Position numbers and translations under genes: made by a program | NCBI GenBank assembly: GCA_024699855.1 | Contig: JAMPIQ010000001.1 | Span: forward strand, 6,448,001 to 6,512,000 | Source of the DNA: Aphelenchoides besseyi | Taxonomy: Eukaryota; Nematoda; Chromadorea; Rhabditida; Aphelenchoididae | Direction of reading: 5' to 3' | Length of the DNA stretch: 64,000 nt | In this document: in pieces, positions 45,187-56,821 of the stretch | How the letters are laid out: each line of letters opens with the position of its first letter | Numbering within the stretch: position 1 is the first letter of the stretch | The notes under the pieces: model-generated | Databases searched by the model: none | Told to the model about the DNA's origin: nothing | Seen by the model: the letters and a program-made list of their open reading frames with translations, nothing else

Positions 45187-47770
45187 AACCGAGTACGAGA
45201 CCGCTGCTGAAATCTTTTGACATTAAAATCCACGGGTTCTCGAAAAACGATTTCAGGATCTCGGCTATCAACTTTGCGTTGTCCAATTGGACAAAAGAAT
45301 GAATGTTGTCAGATGGTTTGAAGCTTGCGAGTAATTCAGAAGTTCTTGGGATTTAAATTCCGGTCGAAATAATTGAAATCAAGTCAATTCAACGACTCAG
45401 CTGACTGTTTTAGAAAAGAGACCATGAGGCACGTGCGCTGCCCCCACTCCATTCGGCTTGTGCATGAGCAGCGGAATTGGGCGGAAGATGCACACACGTG
45501 ATTGGAGTGAACGATGCAAAAGCTTTGCAGAAAAAGCAAAATTGCAGCAACAACAAACATTTTTGCATTCGCGGTAATCTTTCAATAAAAGTAAGTGGCA
45601 TTTGCAGGCAACAAAAAGGAGCCGTGACTTTTGACTTTGCAGTCCCCAATCTGTTTATTATCGACTCGGCTCCAAGCAAAACACTTGACCCATTTGGCTC
45701 TTAGCGGCTCCGGTCGTTAGTTTGCTCTCGACATTTCGCTATTTCGAAACCATGTGACGATTGAAACTGTTGACGAAAGAGTGATAATTAAAATTGGTGC
45801 GTCTGCTGCGGTTGAACGGAATCTTCGCCGCCCTGAGTTTTGCGCTCTTCAACACAAACCGTTTCGACTGATTACCTGAGGCTGAGTACAATATGGTTGC
45901 GTTCATCGGACCAACGGATCGAAGACAATCATACGGCCATTCGTTCAGTAAACTGCTCGTTACCCGTCCCTTCCTGAAAACACACTTTTCCAAGGATTTC
46001 GAATGTAAACGCGTCAACGTTTGACGCCGCCAATAATCTCGCGAAATGACCGACAACTCAAAAGCCGCAAGATTTCAAAATTCACAAAGAGTATGAGAGT
46101 AATGTCCTAAACTGAAGACTAATCTTTAATATTTTATTATAATCAAGAGGTGTGCTAACGAGAAACACACTTCTCAGCAGCAAATTCGTGAAAACATCTG
46201 GAGAACACCACGGAGGCAACATACGAAAACCCGCAGAGTTGGTTTCTACCTCCGATGTCGTTTGTTTCCTGAACTCATCCGAAAGCTCCGATCTTCGATT
46301 TTGGCCCAAGAAATAACGACACACCGGAAGTTGTCAATATCACCAGTTCGGTGAAAACAAAAGGCGTGCAAGAAACGCGAGACCTGCAAACAATACGAAC
46401 AACTTTGATTCTTCTTCTACCACGACCTCTGACCATACGAACAATTGCGGATTATTAAACGATTCGGCGGGAGAAATGGAAATTCCCAGCGATGAAACAA
46501 GTCGAGCAGCGAACGCAAAATAGAAACAGTCGATAGCTGAGCCGCAAAGTTGTGTCGACTTTCGGTCATCATTCCGTCCAAAAAGAACTCGTGGTCAGAC
46601 AAAAAGCAGCGACTAATGAGCCGCTCAAACAACTGATCTTCGAAACCAAATCGCCGGGTCCCTTATTGCTTTAAAGTTCAAGGCGCTCACCAATCGCCCT
46701 CCGAAGTTGTAAGAAAAGATCGTAAATCCTCGACCACTTTCACTGAAATCAAATTTGCGGAGAACCAAAATTTACACCAAAGTCTCATCTGTCTCTCAAC
46801 ATTCCTTCGTCACAGGGTTTCAGTGCGCAAAAGATCTGCATTATGTTCTCGGGTAACCTTACCAGATTGTAAACACCACACAGAAGTGATGTAACACCCT
46901 TTGCCCAAATGCGCTCTAAAACGGCGACGAAGCTCGAGTAAGCAGCGACAATCTTTACGTGCTGTTTGTGGATTAATTGCAAACGTTTGCCGAATCGACG
47001 AGAAGAACGAAAAAGAACACTCGGAGGTCCTTTGCGGTCGTTGCAAAAATCACGTCTGCTCTTCACGGCCACGTGCCACAGAAGAAGGGAACACTTGTTG
47101 TCGGATTATTGACGTACGAAATCGATGATTGATCGAAAACAGAAGAATATTCGTAATAAACATCGTGATCGAGAGTCTCTCAATGGTGCTCTTAAACAGT
47201 CGAGAATGCCAACTTGATGTTGCCATTTAAACAATCAAACGAGCAATGATGTTGAACGCCTTTTACGATTGGTCGGATATTTGAAGTAAAAACGCGAAGT
47301 TAACAAGTGCATTTACAACAAAAATTTAAACACTAGCTCCTGAGCATTTTAGCGGTCGAAGAGGCATCAACTTCAAGGAGATGAAATGTGATTAGAGTTC
47401 GATTTGTGGGCCATTTTTTCTTCATTGGCGATGCAACTTCGAACCCACTCGAATTTCGGATGCTTCCAGTTTGTGAGCTTCAAATTTGGAGGTTGATGGG
47501 TTGCCATTCGATGTTTAGCGGTAATCATTCTCATTGCGCATATGATTGTTACGTAAATTGACTTCGGTTGTTCGAAGTTATTTGGTTCTGCCTTCTAATT
47601 CGCGTTGTTCGCGGGGCTGCTTGTCTTTTCGCAAAGATGTTACTCATTGCTTTTTCATTTGTTCGTGTTATCGACATTGCACTTCCTTTTGCACATCCGC
47701 CTTTCTTCCGATTTTTTTATTTACTTAGAGTTTGTTGTCTCAACATTGACATTTCAGCTTTCAATCAACA
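45187..47770. other. Spacer between the two inverted WIPI genes
   Basis: About 2.6 kb. Minus-strand open frames (46,056-45,739; 46,324-46,082; 46,632-46,417; 47,072-46,785) might be exons of an old gene but no complete model could be built; one resembles a degraded nuclear-receptor zinc finger (next entry). The right end is the 5' region of the second WIPI gene. Confidence 0.35.
46810..47046 (-). pseudogene. Possible degraded nuclear hormone receptor DNA-binding domain
   Basis: A minus-strand open frame reads SECSFSFFSSIRQTFAINP and then ARKDCRCLLELRRRF. This recalls the CxxCxxFFRRxIR...C..N...R..CR.CR..RC layout of nuclear receptor zinc fingers, but the first zinc-finger half is missing and several metal-binding Cys are absent. 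There is no start or splice context. Could be chance similarity. Confidence 0.22.
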
Positions 47771-49346
47771 ATGATCTCCGGGAACTGGTACGAGTGCGTG
47801 AATCAAGTGGCAGATGCAGTGAAAGATACATTCACTGTGAGTCCAAACGAAATTTACAACCAAATTGGTATGAGAACATATTCATTATGATAATCGTAGT
47901 TTTCGTTTCAGCCACAGTTCAAACATCTGCGTGCAATTTCTTGAGCAACGTTATCTCTAGCATTCCAGGTAGATTGACTATCTGAGTTGAATGCTCATTT
48001 CGTTTTAGTGTCCCATCCACCGATCTCCATCGATTCTTCGTTATTAGTCACTACATTTAGTTTAGACTTTACGATGTTGTCTGTTGGTCACGAAGACGGA
48101 TATGCGCTCTACTCGTTGAAGTCGTTGGAGCATCTTGAGAAGGTGCACGAAGGGAAGTCTCCGCAGCGTGTTTATGTGGTCGAACGTTTGTTCGGGTCGT
48201 CGCTGATCACATTGGTCTCAATGGAACAGTCTCGTAAACTGAGTGTCTATCACTACCAGAAAAACAACGAGATTTGTTCTCACGGCTATTCGAGTGCAAT
48301 TCTATCGGTTCGTCTGAATCGAAAAGTAGGTGTTGAGCTCATGGCTTAATTCGTGGGTTTGCAGCGAGTTATTGTTTGTTTGGAAGAGTCGATTCACGTT
48401 CACAACATCATGGATATGCGAGTGAGTACACGAGTTGTTGATTCTGAGAATCGCTTTGTCTAGCTTCTGCACGTGATCAAAGACACTCCGTCAAATCCAT
48501 TGGGTCTGCTCGATTTGTCGGCCGATGAAAAAACAATTGTTATCTGGCGTATCCCGGCTCGGCGACAACCGGCCACGTGCACATCTTCGATGCCGACTCG
48601 TTGACGGCCGCCTGTGGTTTTGCCGCGCATGATGGACCACTGGCTGCGATGTCGTTCAATTCGGATGGAAAGAAGATCGCAACCGCATCGCAGAAAGGAA
48701 CTGTCATTCGCGTATTCGACGTGCTGACCGGTACGCGGTTGTTCGAGTTTACACGTGGAATGAAAAGGTGCGATCAGAGGCGTGGGAATGTTAACTTCTG
48801 GTGTTTAGATGTGTGACCATTCACTCGTTGGCGTTCAATGCCGATTCGACGTTGTTGTGTTCATCTTCGAATACGGAGACAATCCACGTGTTCAGTTTGA
48901 TTCGCTCGGAACCGGCGGTTGAAGCACAAAAGTAGGCATTTCGTTGTCGTGCTTTCAATTGCTGTTTCAGAAGTGAAGAACAGACCGATAGTATTGGCTC
49001 GTGGGTCAGTTACTTCTCGCAACAAGCAACTCAGTACTTGCCAACACACATGAACGAGCTGATGCTGCGCGAGAAGTCGCTTTGCACCGCTCGCTTGCCG
49101 ATGGCCGGAACCAAGACGGCGGTTGGTATTCCGAAAATCGACGGGAAATACTACTTGGTTGCTGCCACTTCTGACGGCTATTTGTTCTTCTACACATTCG
49201 AATCGGGTGGCAACGAATGTGCATTGATTCGACAGTTTCGAATTGGTCCCGCTACCGTCGAATACAAAGACGATTCTGAGGATATGGTGGTCGTTGACTC
49301 GCAATATTGGGATGAATTCTCGGATATGATGCCGCCGTTGGATTAA
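47771..49346 (+). CDS. WIPI/ATG18-type PROPPIN (copy 2), different ends, +2 frameshift
   Basis: Starts at ATG 47771 with N-terminal sequence unlike copy 1 ([47 protein letters not shown]), which splices into the shared propeller core at [12 protein letters not shown]. The core again carries FTRG (48,748-48,759). After IRQFRIGP it diverges from copy 1 and ends with an acidic, aromatic tail ([20 protein letters not shown]). The A-run 48,528-48,533 is six here and four in copy 1; the extra two shift the frame at [10 protein letters not shown]. Without that the gene is complete. Introns at about 47,867-47,912 and 47,969-48,008, others as in copy 1. Confidence 0.85.
48076..49249 (+). repeat. WIPI core inverted repeat, copy 2
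   Basis: Inverted copy of 43,862-45,033 (positions sum to 93,109, then 93,111 after the A-run). Spans about five propeller blades with their introns. Confidence 0.93.
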
Positions 49347-49913
49347 AATCTCGTTATGATTCCGCATACTGTTTGTTACGAATCTTTTGTTTTTTGTATT
49401 CTCGTTATAAACGTCGTTAACAGCCTTCAACTAAAGTGTTCTTTTGGACATCTCATTGACTTTATTTCCAAGAGAAATAACTATCGTTATTAGAACACAA
49501 GTCCAACAGGTATCGAACTTTACAACGACGCCGAGAAGTAGACACAAACTTTGATGTTTACGCGAAAATTCACTTTTTGTTCAAGGACAATCTAACGCTT
49601 AAATGGCAGGCAGATTGTACTAGTTGTCAATTGTTGTATTGCAATTGCATTTTTTGCATCTTCGAACAGAACGACAAGAAAAGTCGCCAAACGAAATTAC
49701 GCTTTGAAAGTTTTTCTTTTTAAAACGATAGTCTCGTTTTTCGTTGGCATTGCGGCTGCACAACAACGACTCTTCGACCTAACGATCGAAACAGTCGATC
49801 GCCAAGGAGAGTTTCGACTATTGTTTCTTGGCTATCCATTGGGTTATTCGCAATCTTCTTTATCGTGTGTCATTTTAAAATCAGTACATAGGACTTCAAA
49901 ATTTAACGCAAAG
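49347..49913. other. Intergenic, 5' region of the BTB gene
   Basis: An open frame continues upstream of the BTB start (from about 49,704, FLFKTIVSFFVGIAAAQQ) and looks like a signal peptide. However, a TCAG acceptor at about 49,881-49,884 and the lack of an ATG there favour the start at 49914. Confidence 0.4.
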
Positions 49914-50894
49914 ATGATTGGCAACTTCCAAACTTCTCAGTGCACATCGGAAAACATCGGAATGGGTAATGGCAACACACGTGGACGTGGTCGATCAACT
50001 GGATTGGGCGGTAAGCATCTACGTACAATAGTCTCGACATAATTTGAAGGTCGTCATCTTTCAGCCGTCAGATTCGAGAGTCCACATGTCGGTAAGTGGT
50101 CAATTGATGTCTTTTGATGCAACTGAGTTTCAGGTCCGTTGAATGCGGTTGGAGAGCAACCTCCGGTTACGCACGTTCAGGGAAACCAACTTCCAATTGG
50201 ATCGGCACAGAATCTGACGGTTGATCAGCAACCCACGAACCTCCAACAAAGTGCGAACAAAGTTACAAAAGAATCGGCAGCAGCTACAAACGTACCGTTC
50301 CGTGAACGTATGTGGCAAAACTGCTTAACCGGACAGTACAGCGACGTGATTTTGTCTGTGAACGACGTAGCATATCCAGTGAGTTTCACAACAAAGTAGA
50401 ACGAAAGAACAAAATTTCAGGTCTCAAAGGCGGTTGTCGCCGTTGGATCGAAATATCTCAAAAACGTTTTTGTTCAAAATCCGTCGATGACCGCTTATAC
50501 TCTTCCGGCAATGGACGGTGACGTTGCGTACGCGGTTCTGGAGTTCTTGTATCGTGGAAAACTCGAAAACTACTTGCAATTCGGTGACAAGTTGATGAAA
50601 GCAGCGGACTTGTTGGAAATCGATGAGTTGAAGGTAAACAGCTGGTGGTCAGAGATCTCTTTAGTCCTTCATTTTCAGGCACAATTCAATAACGATATTT
50701 GCAAGCAGAACTTGATTTCGGCCATCGTCGACGCGTTGAATAGCTGTGACCTTAATGTTCAAAACAAAATTCTCGATTACATTCACTTGCATCCAAACGA
50801 AGTCGCCGAAGTCAAAAACTCACCGGAACTCGCGAATCTAAAGAGCAACAACGGTCCGTTGGGTGCCCGTGTGCTCGAAGTTCTCAATCAGTAA
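49914..50894 (+). CDS. BTB/POZ domain protein
   Basis: Five exons. A Gly/Asn/Gln-rich N-terminus (GMGNGNTRGRGRSTGLG, QLPIGSAQNLTV) precedes a BTB domain: MWQNCLTGQYSDVILSVND, AVVAVGSKYLKNVFVQNPS, YAVLEFLYRGKLENYLQFGD, LMKAADLLEIDELK. It is followed by a short helical BACK-like tail (LISAIVDALNSCDLNVQNKI, ILDYIHLHPNEVAEVKN). No Kelch repeats or zinc fingers. Probably an oligomerisation or CUL3-adaptor protein; partner unknown. AATAAA at about 50,942. Confidence 0.82.
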
Positions 50895-51842
50895 ATTCAT
50901 GTAATCTCTCAATTTCATCTGTCCCAATCCATTCAATCGATAATAAACTTAAAGCTTTTAATTCCATCTGTGCTAGAAAACTACGATGAACGTGAAGAAG
51001 TCTGATAGCAAAGATACGGTGAGCTCTGCAGTCAATTAGGCGCACTGTAAATTTGCTACCAAATTTGGTCACGTAAACGAGTAGCAATAGGGCTGGTCGA
51101 AACAGTCGGTTTGTTGTCTTCAAAAAAGGCGTCGGGTGGAAGGAATAGTGGACGAGGGCAGCGGAGAAAGCACACGAAGCAATGGGCGTTGTTGTTGTCG
51201 ATTGCAAAGCGCCGATTTCAAAATGCGATGGGAAACGAACAGAAATATTGGAACAACAAAATGTCTTGAATGTTCCGATTGAACCAATGAGTTAATTTTC
51301 ATTGAGGTGGTGCCTTTAAAAATCAAAAAAGGTCGCATACCAAAAGCTAATCCTCACCTTGATAAACAAGATCACAATGTTGTCATCGTTCTCATTAACG
51401 GAAACTTGAATGGCAATCTCGAAACCAATCATAACGGTCAGCATCGTTCCAATTATTCTCAGTTTGTTTATGGTGTTGGTGGCTGATTCATCGCACGAAC
51501 ACACCGTCGCGTGCTGTTGGTTAGCGTGGTTTCTGCGAACATAAAAGAGTTCATTGGAGGGAAAGATCTACCTTCGAATAAGATGATTTACAATTGAATT
51601 ATGCCGGAAATCAATGAAAATTGAGCGCTTAAGCTCCGGCTTGCAAAAGAAGACACAAAATGGAAATCTTGAGAAATGGACGGTTGGAGTACATTCGAGG
51701 GTCTTGTTTCCAGAATTGCAAATACTGAAATCCTTTCAAACACAACAAGAAATCTGTAGATTTCTCAACAAACTTTTATTATAATTTCTACGCAGGATCG
51801 GTGGTTCTTCATTTAAAATCTACTTTGATATTTACAGATCGT
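50895..51842. other. Region with a candidate minus-strand membrane-protein exon (51,504-51,316)
   Basis: On the minus strand, ATG 51504 opens CSCDESATNTINKLRIIGTM followed by a hydrophobic stretch (LTVMIGFEIAIQVSV), ending at a GTGAGG donor near 51,358. It resembles the first exon of a four-TM protein like its divergent neighbour at 51,843. Downstream exons could not be fixed; a 107-codon frame at 51,207-50,884 overlaps the BTB 3' end and looks non-coding. Confidence 0.3.
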
Positions 51843-52479
51843 ATGTCCAGCAACACCTTTCAACATCATACGACGAGCACTCGAACACAAAGTTGTTGGA
51901 AGTGCAACTCTTGGATCGTAAGTATGTTAAACAGCGTTGTAAGCACTACGCATTAGATGGGTCTTCTTATCATTGCGACGACAAGTCTACTTCTCTCCGT
52001 TGCCTATGGATTTGCTGTGTGGATTGTACTGAAATGTCTGTATCATGACGAGGCCCAAGTAGATGCAACAACTTGCGCAGATCTTACAACTGTTATTTCC
52101 GGTTTTACTCTCCATTATCGCCGTTATTTTCGCTGTGGTTTCAATCATTTTACTAATTGGTGCGTGGAACATTTCGTGCATTTTCTGGCCTTATACGATT
52201 TGTTGTGTAAGTCTGCAATCCGATCGTTTATGATCTTTTCAGCTTTTCGACATTATCGGTTCTATTGCGATGATGGCTCTGTCTGTCTATTTGATTGTGA
52301 TGCGAATCAGCGAAAACAATAAGCAGGGAGTAGAGACATATGTCAACAATTACGCCGAGGAATTGGTCTACATCGTTTTCTTTCTTATGAACTTGTTTGT
52401 TGTTGTTTACTTTCTCTGGATTACTTGGAATGCACGGAAAATACTTTCGGTGCGCTCGCAATTAATTCTACTCGAATAA
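51843..52479 (+). CDS. Four-transmembrane protein, unrecognised
   Basis: Four exons (introns 51918-51956, 52017-52062, 52207-52242) give 171 residues. N-terminal SCWKCNSWI leads straight into TM1 (MGLLIIATTSLLLSVAYGF); then TM2 (LFPVLLSIIAVIFAVVSIIL), a NISCIFWPYTICC segment, TM3 (LFDIIGSIAMMALSVYLIVM), a hydrophilic loop (SENNKQGVETYVNNYAEE) and TM4 (LVYIVFFLMNLFVVVYFLWI), with a short basic tail. The layout (Cys pair right before TM1, large loop between TM3 and TM4) parallels the gene at 36.3 kb. Nematode genomes carry many such small tetraspan proteins of unknown function. Confidence 0.75.
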
Positions 52480-53044
52480 TAAACTCATTTATTGAGGTAC
52501 CCTGTAGTTTACTTCTTTCATAACAAGTTTGCTGAGGAATGAACGGCTAATGAAATGAGCTCTTACACTGCGAAAGATAGTCAACAGCAGTAGAAGTCCA
52601 AGTTATCTCATAGCTGTTACCCACTAGTGTATTGGAAAGATGATTGGACGATCATTATAATAGGTTAAATTTTTGAGTGCAAACGAATATCTGAAACCTG
52701 CCACTCCTCAATGGCGATTAAATGTGCATCTTTTTCTGTTCGTTTAAAACTTTGAGATCAACTCGTCGCCACAGTTTGTTCAAGTGTATTTAGAAGACAT
52801 TACTAACAGAAGAATGGTTGTTACAACACATTAAAGTTGCATCAACTAGGTAGTTGTGTTCTTTTAACGAAAAGATTTATAACACAAAGCTTCAGAATTT
52901 GTTGCTATCAAACCGTCGCGTTGATGCAGTTCAGAGCGACGACAATATTAGTCTCGGATAGTTCTCTTACTTCGAGATTAATAGGAAACATTCGTTGCAT
53001 TTTAACTTTACAAGATGGGCACCAAAGACACCGGAAACATTTTG
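52480..53044. other. Intergenic, AT-rich, no supported gene
   Basis: AATAAA at about 52,478 serves the four-TM gene. No exon-like frame beyond that before the foldback element. Confidence 0.4.
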
Positions 53045-53485
53045 ATCTCACTTTATTATGGAGATATTGGCCGTTTGATTTGGCCAAAATTCACTCCGAG
53101 TTATGGTCCGCTGGTCCTCCTTTGGAAGTGTGAGCTGCAATAGTCGAGTGAGTAAGTGATAAGCTTGCAAACTCTTTTGGAGGTCGCGAGTTCGATTTCT
53201 TCGATCGTCACTTTCAAGTGCTGCGTTCTACCAAAACGACTCCAAATAGTGAGAAAAAAGTCGATTAGATACCTCGTAGTCACCTGCTATCCACTCTTTT
53301 TGCTTTGTGGACACAAGGCAGCAACTTGCGTTCGACAGCAGAGAGAATTGAACTCGCAACCTCCAAAAGAGTTTGCAAGCCCATCGCTTGCTCACTCGAC
53401 TATTGCAGCTCACACTTCCGAGGGAAGACCAGCGGACCATAACTCGGACTGAATTTTGACCAATATCTTCATAATGAGGTGAGAT
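53045..53485. repeat. Foldback element with tRNA-Leu-like arms
   Basis: Two imperfect inverted arms (about 53,045-53,203 and 53,340-53,485) separated by a 136-nt loop. Read on the minus strand, the right arm contains AGTCGAGTGAGCAAGCGATG, TTGCAA and GCGAGTTCAATTC, which align with the A box, anticodon arm and B box of a tRNA-Leu; the left arm shows the same on the plus strand with GCGAGTTCGATTTC. The left arm has an extra TTGATTTGGCC-like insertion. No coding capacity. Best explained as two diverged, opposite-facing copies of a tRNA-derived SINE, or a MITE-like foldback that captured one. Confidence 0.7.
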
Positions 53486-53725
53486 AAAAACAAACGGACT
53501 TCACCACGATAATCAGTATAATCGATACTATGATTTTGGCAATTTTAGTGTTTTTGGTTTTCGGCCAATTCTGCGATTGGGCACAAATGAGCATAATATT
53601 CAAAATCAGCTTAAAATTGCGCGTAGACCGATATATAATTCAGCCAAAAACTGGCGGCGACCACTCAGGACCTCTCTTTGTGAGTAATTGAAAGCTGTTT
53701 ATTGATTTGAGGGACAACAGTTCCT

Positions 53726-54427
53726 TCAGTTGATTTTTTTAGTGGAAGTCAATTTGATGGTCTCTTTCGATTCGACGCTTTTGGCCGATTGTTCCTCTTG
53801 AGTGGGAGTGAATTGACGGTTAGAGCCTTCTTTTTGGACACCGGAAACTGCAACAGTTCAATCAGAGCATACGGTTATCGGATTCTTACGTTTCAGTTCA
53901 GTCGGAGGTGTAGGAGCATCTGAAACGGAGGTTACGATTCGCGGGAAGAAACTCACCTGATTGGTTGTCGTCTACGTGTTCTTGAGTCTTCTCGGATAGT
54001 TCAGTAAACTGTTGACGCACTTTCTGAAGTCAAAAGTAGAAATGAATGTTTTCTTTTACCTCTTGCCATTCTCGTTGTTTCGTTGAGTAGCTCTTTTGAG
54101 TCGAGTCGACTGACCATTGACTTTGAGAAGTCGATTGTGGCACGTTGACGGTCGGTTTGTAGGCAGGTGGCGCGGTTTGAACAGCAACCTTTGATGCTTT
54201 TGGGATTTGGGAGCGTTTTGTTGTTACGACCAGTGGACGATGTTCGTTCTCGGAAATTTGAGTTGGTTCCGTCTGAAACAGTTGGATTTGTTGAGATGAG
54301 GATACGAACAGACCATTTCTGGGAACTTGATTGGGTCCTTAGCCGACGGTAGTGGAACGGCCACTTCCTGTGCTTTGGAAGGGCGTTGTAGACGAGCAGC
54401 TCGTTTCTTGCTGACACAACAACCCAT
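53726..54427 (-). CDS. Predicted N-myristoylated, palmitoylated protein, unrecognised
   Basis: Five exons from ATG 54427 to TGA 53728-53726. The N-terminus MGCCVSKKRAARLQR has Gly2 for myristoylation, Cys3/Cys4 for palmitoylation and a basic cluster, a classic plasma-membrane targeting signal. The rest is low-complexity and polar (VAVQTAPPAYKPTVNVPQST, KQREWQEKVRQQFTELSEKT, APTPPTELK, TPTQEEQSAKSVESKE) and likely disordered. No enzyme motif. A membrane-tethered scaffold or signalling adaptor is plausible. Confidence 0.72.
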
Positions 54428-54742
54428 TGGTTTCGAGCGACTGAAAATAATCGATCAGAGGTGTCGTTTATGTAAATTGAAGTTCGGGTGCTCGAAATTG
54501 TCGAGTGAGCATCAGAGATGGGTCAAAGTTCCACTAAATAGCAGTGATCGTCTTCACTGTTCTTTTGGAATTGAGAATTTTGCAGGCCAATCCGTTGGAT
54601 CGATTGTTCAAATCTCACACGACAACCATTGAAGTGCTCAATTCGATCATCAAGTTCTCACTTTTGCAAGTTTATGTTCTTAATCAACACAGTAAGAGTT
54701 CAATAGAGACTATCGTATTCCAGTAGTTTATTTCGTTCACAA

Positions 54743-56520
54743 TCAGTTCAATGATCCTTTCTTTCCCATGCCTTTGTTCTTCCTGCGAATTCGATTCGAC
54801 TGTTCGGCTGATCGCTTGTTCAGTGCACCGCCCAACCGTTTCTTCTTGTTGCTGCTGACACTTTCAATCGAGAGATTGGCAGCGGTTGGTTTGATTGGAG
54901 CTTGTGCGCTCGGTGGAGTTATTCCCGTCAATGCTTCGAGTTTACGAGCAACCTAAAAAGTGACAATCTGGAAGAGATGTCGAGTCGTCGCCCACTTGAT
55001 TCATCGTAAGACGCTGTTCAACGCTTTGATTCCAACAACCATTGACAATCAGATCGACAACTGCTGGCGGACATTCACGTGGCATTTCCATTCGATAGCC
55101 GTTCACAACCTGAATGCTGGTTTCCGATTCAACCGATCACCTTACCTTCTCTTTGACTTCTGCGTTGGTCATTCCGGGATATCTGCAAACACAACATCTG
55201 ATTGCTCATTACGCAGAGATCCTACGGTTCTATGGCATTCGAGTAGATCTCCCAAATCATCACACCATAGGCCCAGACATCACTTTTGGCGGTGTAGACC
55301 AAACTCTTAATCACTTCTGAAACAAAATTATAACAAACCGTACAGCAACAAACCTACCTGGAGCCAACCATTTGACCGGAACTCGACGAACGGTGTTCAT
55401 CGTGTAATGATCTCCTTCTCGAGACAGTCCGAAATCGCTGATTTTGATCTGAGAATGCAATCCCACCCATCTAGCACTCAACTCACCGTATTGCCGTTGG
55501 CATACAAACAATTTCGAGCAGCAATGTCTCTGTGAATGCAGTTCTTAGAGTGCAAGTATTCAAGTCCCCAAGCCGCGCCGGTGGTCATGTTGTCCAGTTT
55601 TTCTTGCAAATGAACAGTTTGCTTCTTCAAGAACTCGTCCAAAGCTCCACCGTGAATCTAAAAGACGAGTGTGGGTGGTCGATTTGCTGGAACACTTGCC
55701 AGTTCCATTACAATGAGAAGCGGTTCGCTCTCCACACAAACTCCATACAATTTGACGACATTCGGATGCTCGTAGTCTAAACACTCGTCGTAGATGTCAT
55801 GAGCGTAAAACTGACTTCTCATCATTCGCGCTTCTTTCATGATCTCCTTGATCTTTTCTTTGCTCATTTCCGATGTTTTTGCCAACTTCACTGCCACCAT
55901 AACTTTGCGCTTCGACTGCAGACTCAATCTTCCGGCGCGCACTTCTCCTGCAAAATCGTTAGAACATCGACTGTGCTCGCTGAACACACCAAAAGCGCCC
56001 TCACCCAACTTCTCGAAAAGTTCAACATCCTCGTGTTTTAGTTCCCACGGCGCTCGATGGATGGGAGTGATCAGGATCGCGTTGAGAATCTGAGTCGACT
56101 ATTAGATGAGCCAAGCAGATGAAACAAACGTGAGGAACAACTGGCTCCCGGGCCTGAATGTAATGAGTGATCAGTTCGTGAATAGAATCGAAGAATTTTG
56201 TGTTGTCAGTTGCCCATTTTCCATTCGCTTGATTGCGAGCAACGACTATGTGTTTGGTCTGGAAACATCCCCATCACCCAACTCGGATGTATAGTTACCG
56301 TCTCAGTATTGATCATCAGCGAGATGATCGTTTGTCGCGCCTGTCCAGCGGTTGTTTCGCTTTGACGAACGAGAAAATCGCCCGGTTTCCGAAGCAAATG
56401 AGGAATATCTTCACGAGGTAACTGAAAAAGAAGACTGTTTGAGGAGTTAGAAGAACGAACACCAACGAGTCCATGATAGTAATCCTGGTCCTCGACTTCC
56501 TTCGATTTCTCTTTCTTCAT
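54743..56520 (-). CDS. SH2-domain non-receptor tyrosine kinase (Fes/Fer-like, nematode type)
   Basis: Multi-exon gene from ATG 56520. SH2 domain: YYHGL, LLRKPGDFLVRQSE with the FLVR arginine that binds phosphotyrosine, ISLMINTET, KFFDSIHELITHYIQ. Kinase domain: GEGAFGEVRAGRL (glycine loop), VMVAVKLAK (catalytic Lys), EARMM, PNVVKLYGVC, CIHRDIAARNCL (HRD with the tyrosine-kinase AAR), ISDFGLSREG, VPVKWLAPE, DVWAYGVMIWEIY and PYPGMTNAEV. All catalytic residues are intact. A basic Lys-rich C-terminal tail (NKKKRLGGALNKRSAEQSN) follows. There is no F-BAR or SH3 part, so it matches the short SH2-kinase form abundant in nematodes, several of which act in sperm (SPE-8 is the known example). Confidence 0.92.
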
Positions 56521-56821
56521 CGCGTCAAGACGTCGAAAGCAATGGAGCCGAATAAACTTGAAGACCAAAATGTTTGTTTTCATGCAAATTTCCGATAGCA
56601 GTTGTTTTGCGAGAACTTTATGACTGTTCGATGGCCTTGGAAGGTGGGAGCTGATGGAGAACAATGGCTAAGAGTTACATTGGTAGCAGTCGAAGAGTAA
56701 TTTCCGTAGTCCGATTTCATTAGAAGACGGAAACAAAGAACAGACTCCACGTGCTCTTGTGGTCGACCGGCCGCCTCTTCTCACCAGTGGGTTTCAATTG
56801 ACTTTGTTCATTATGAGATAA
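56521..56821. other. Upstream region of the SH2-kinase gene
   Basis: The minus-strand frame extends upstream of the chosen ATG (to about 56,664) but contains no better start. No other gene seen before tRNA-Met. Confidence 0.4.

Noticed and set aside
54501..54640. Plus-strand mini-gene starting MGQSS near 54,519
   Set aside because: A possible splice gives only about 16 residues and ends at once; likely chance.
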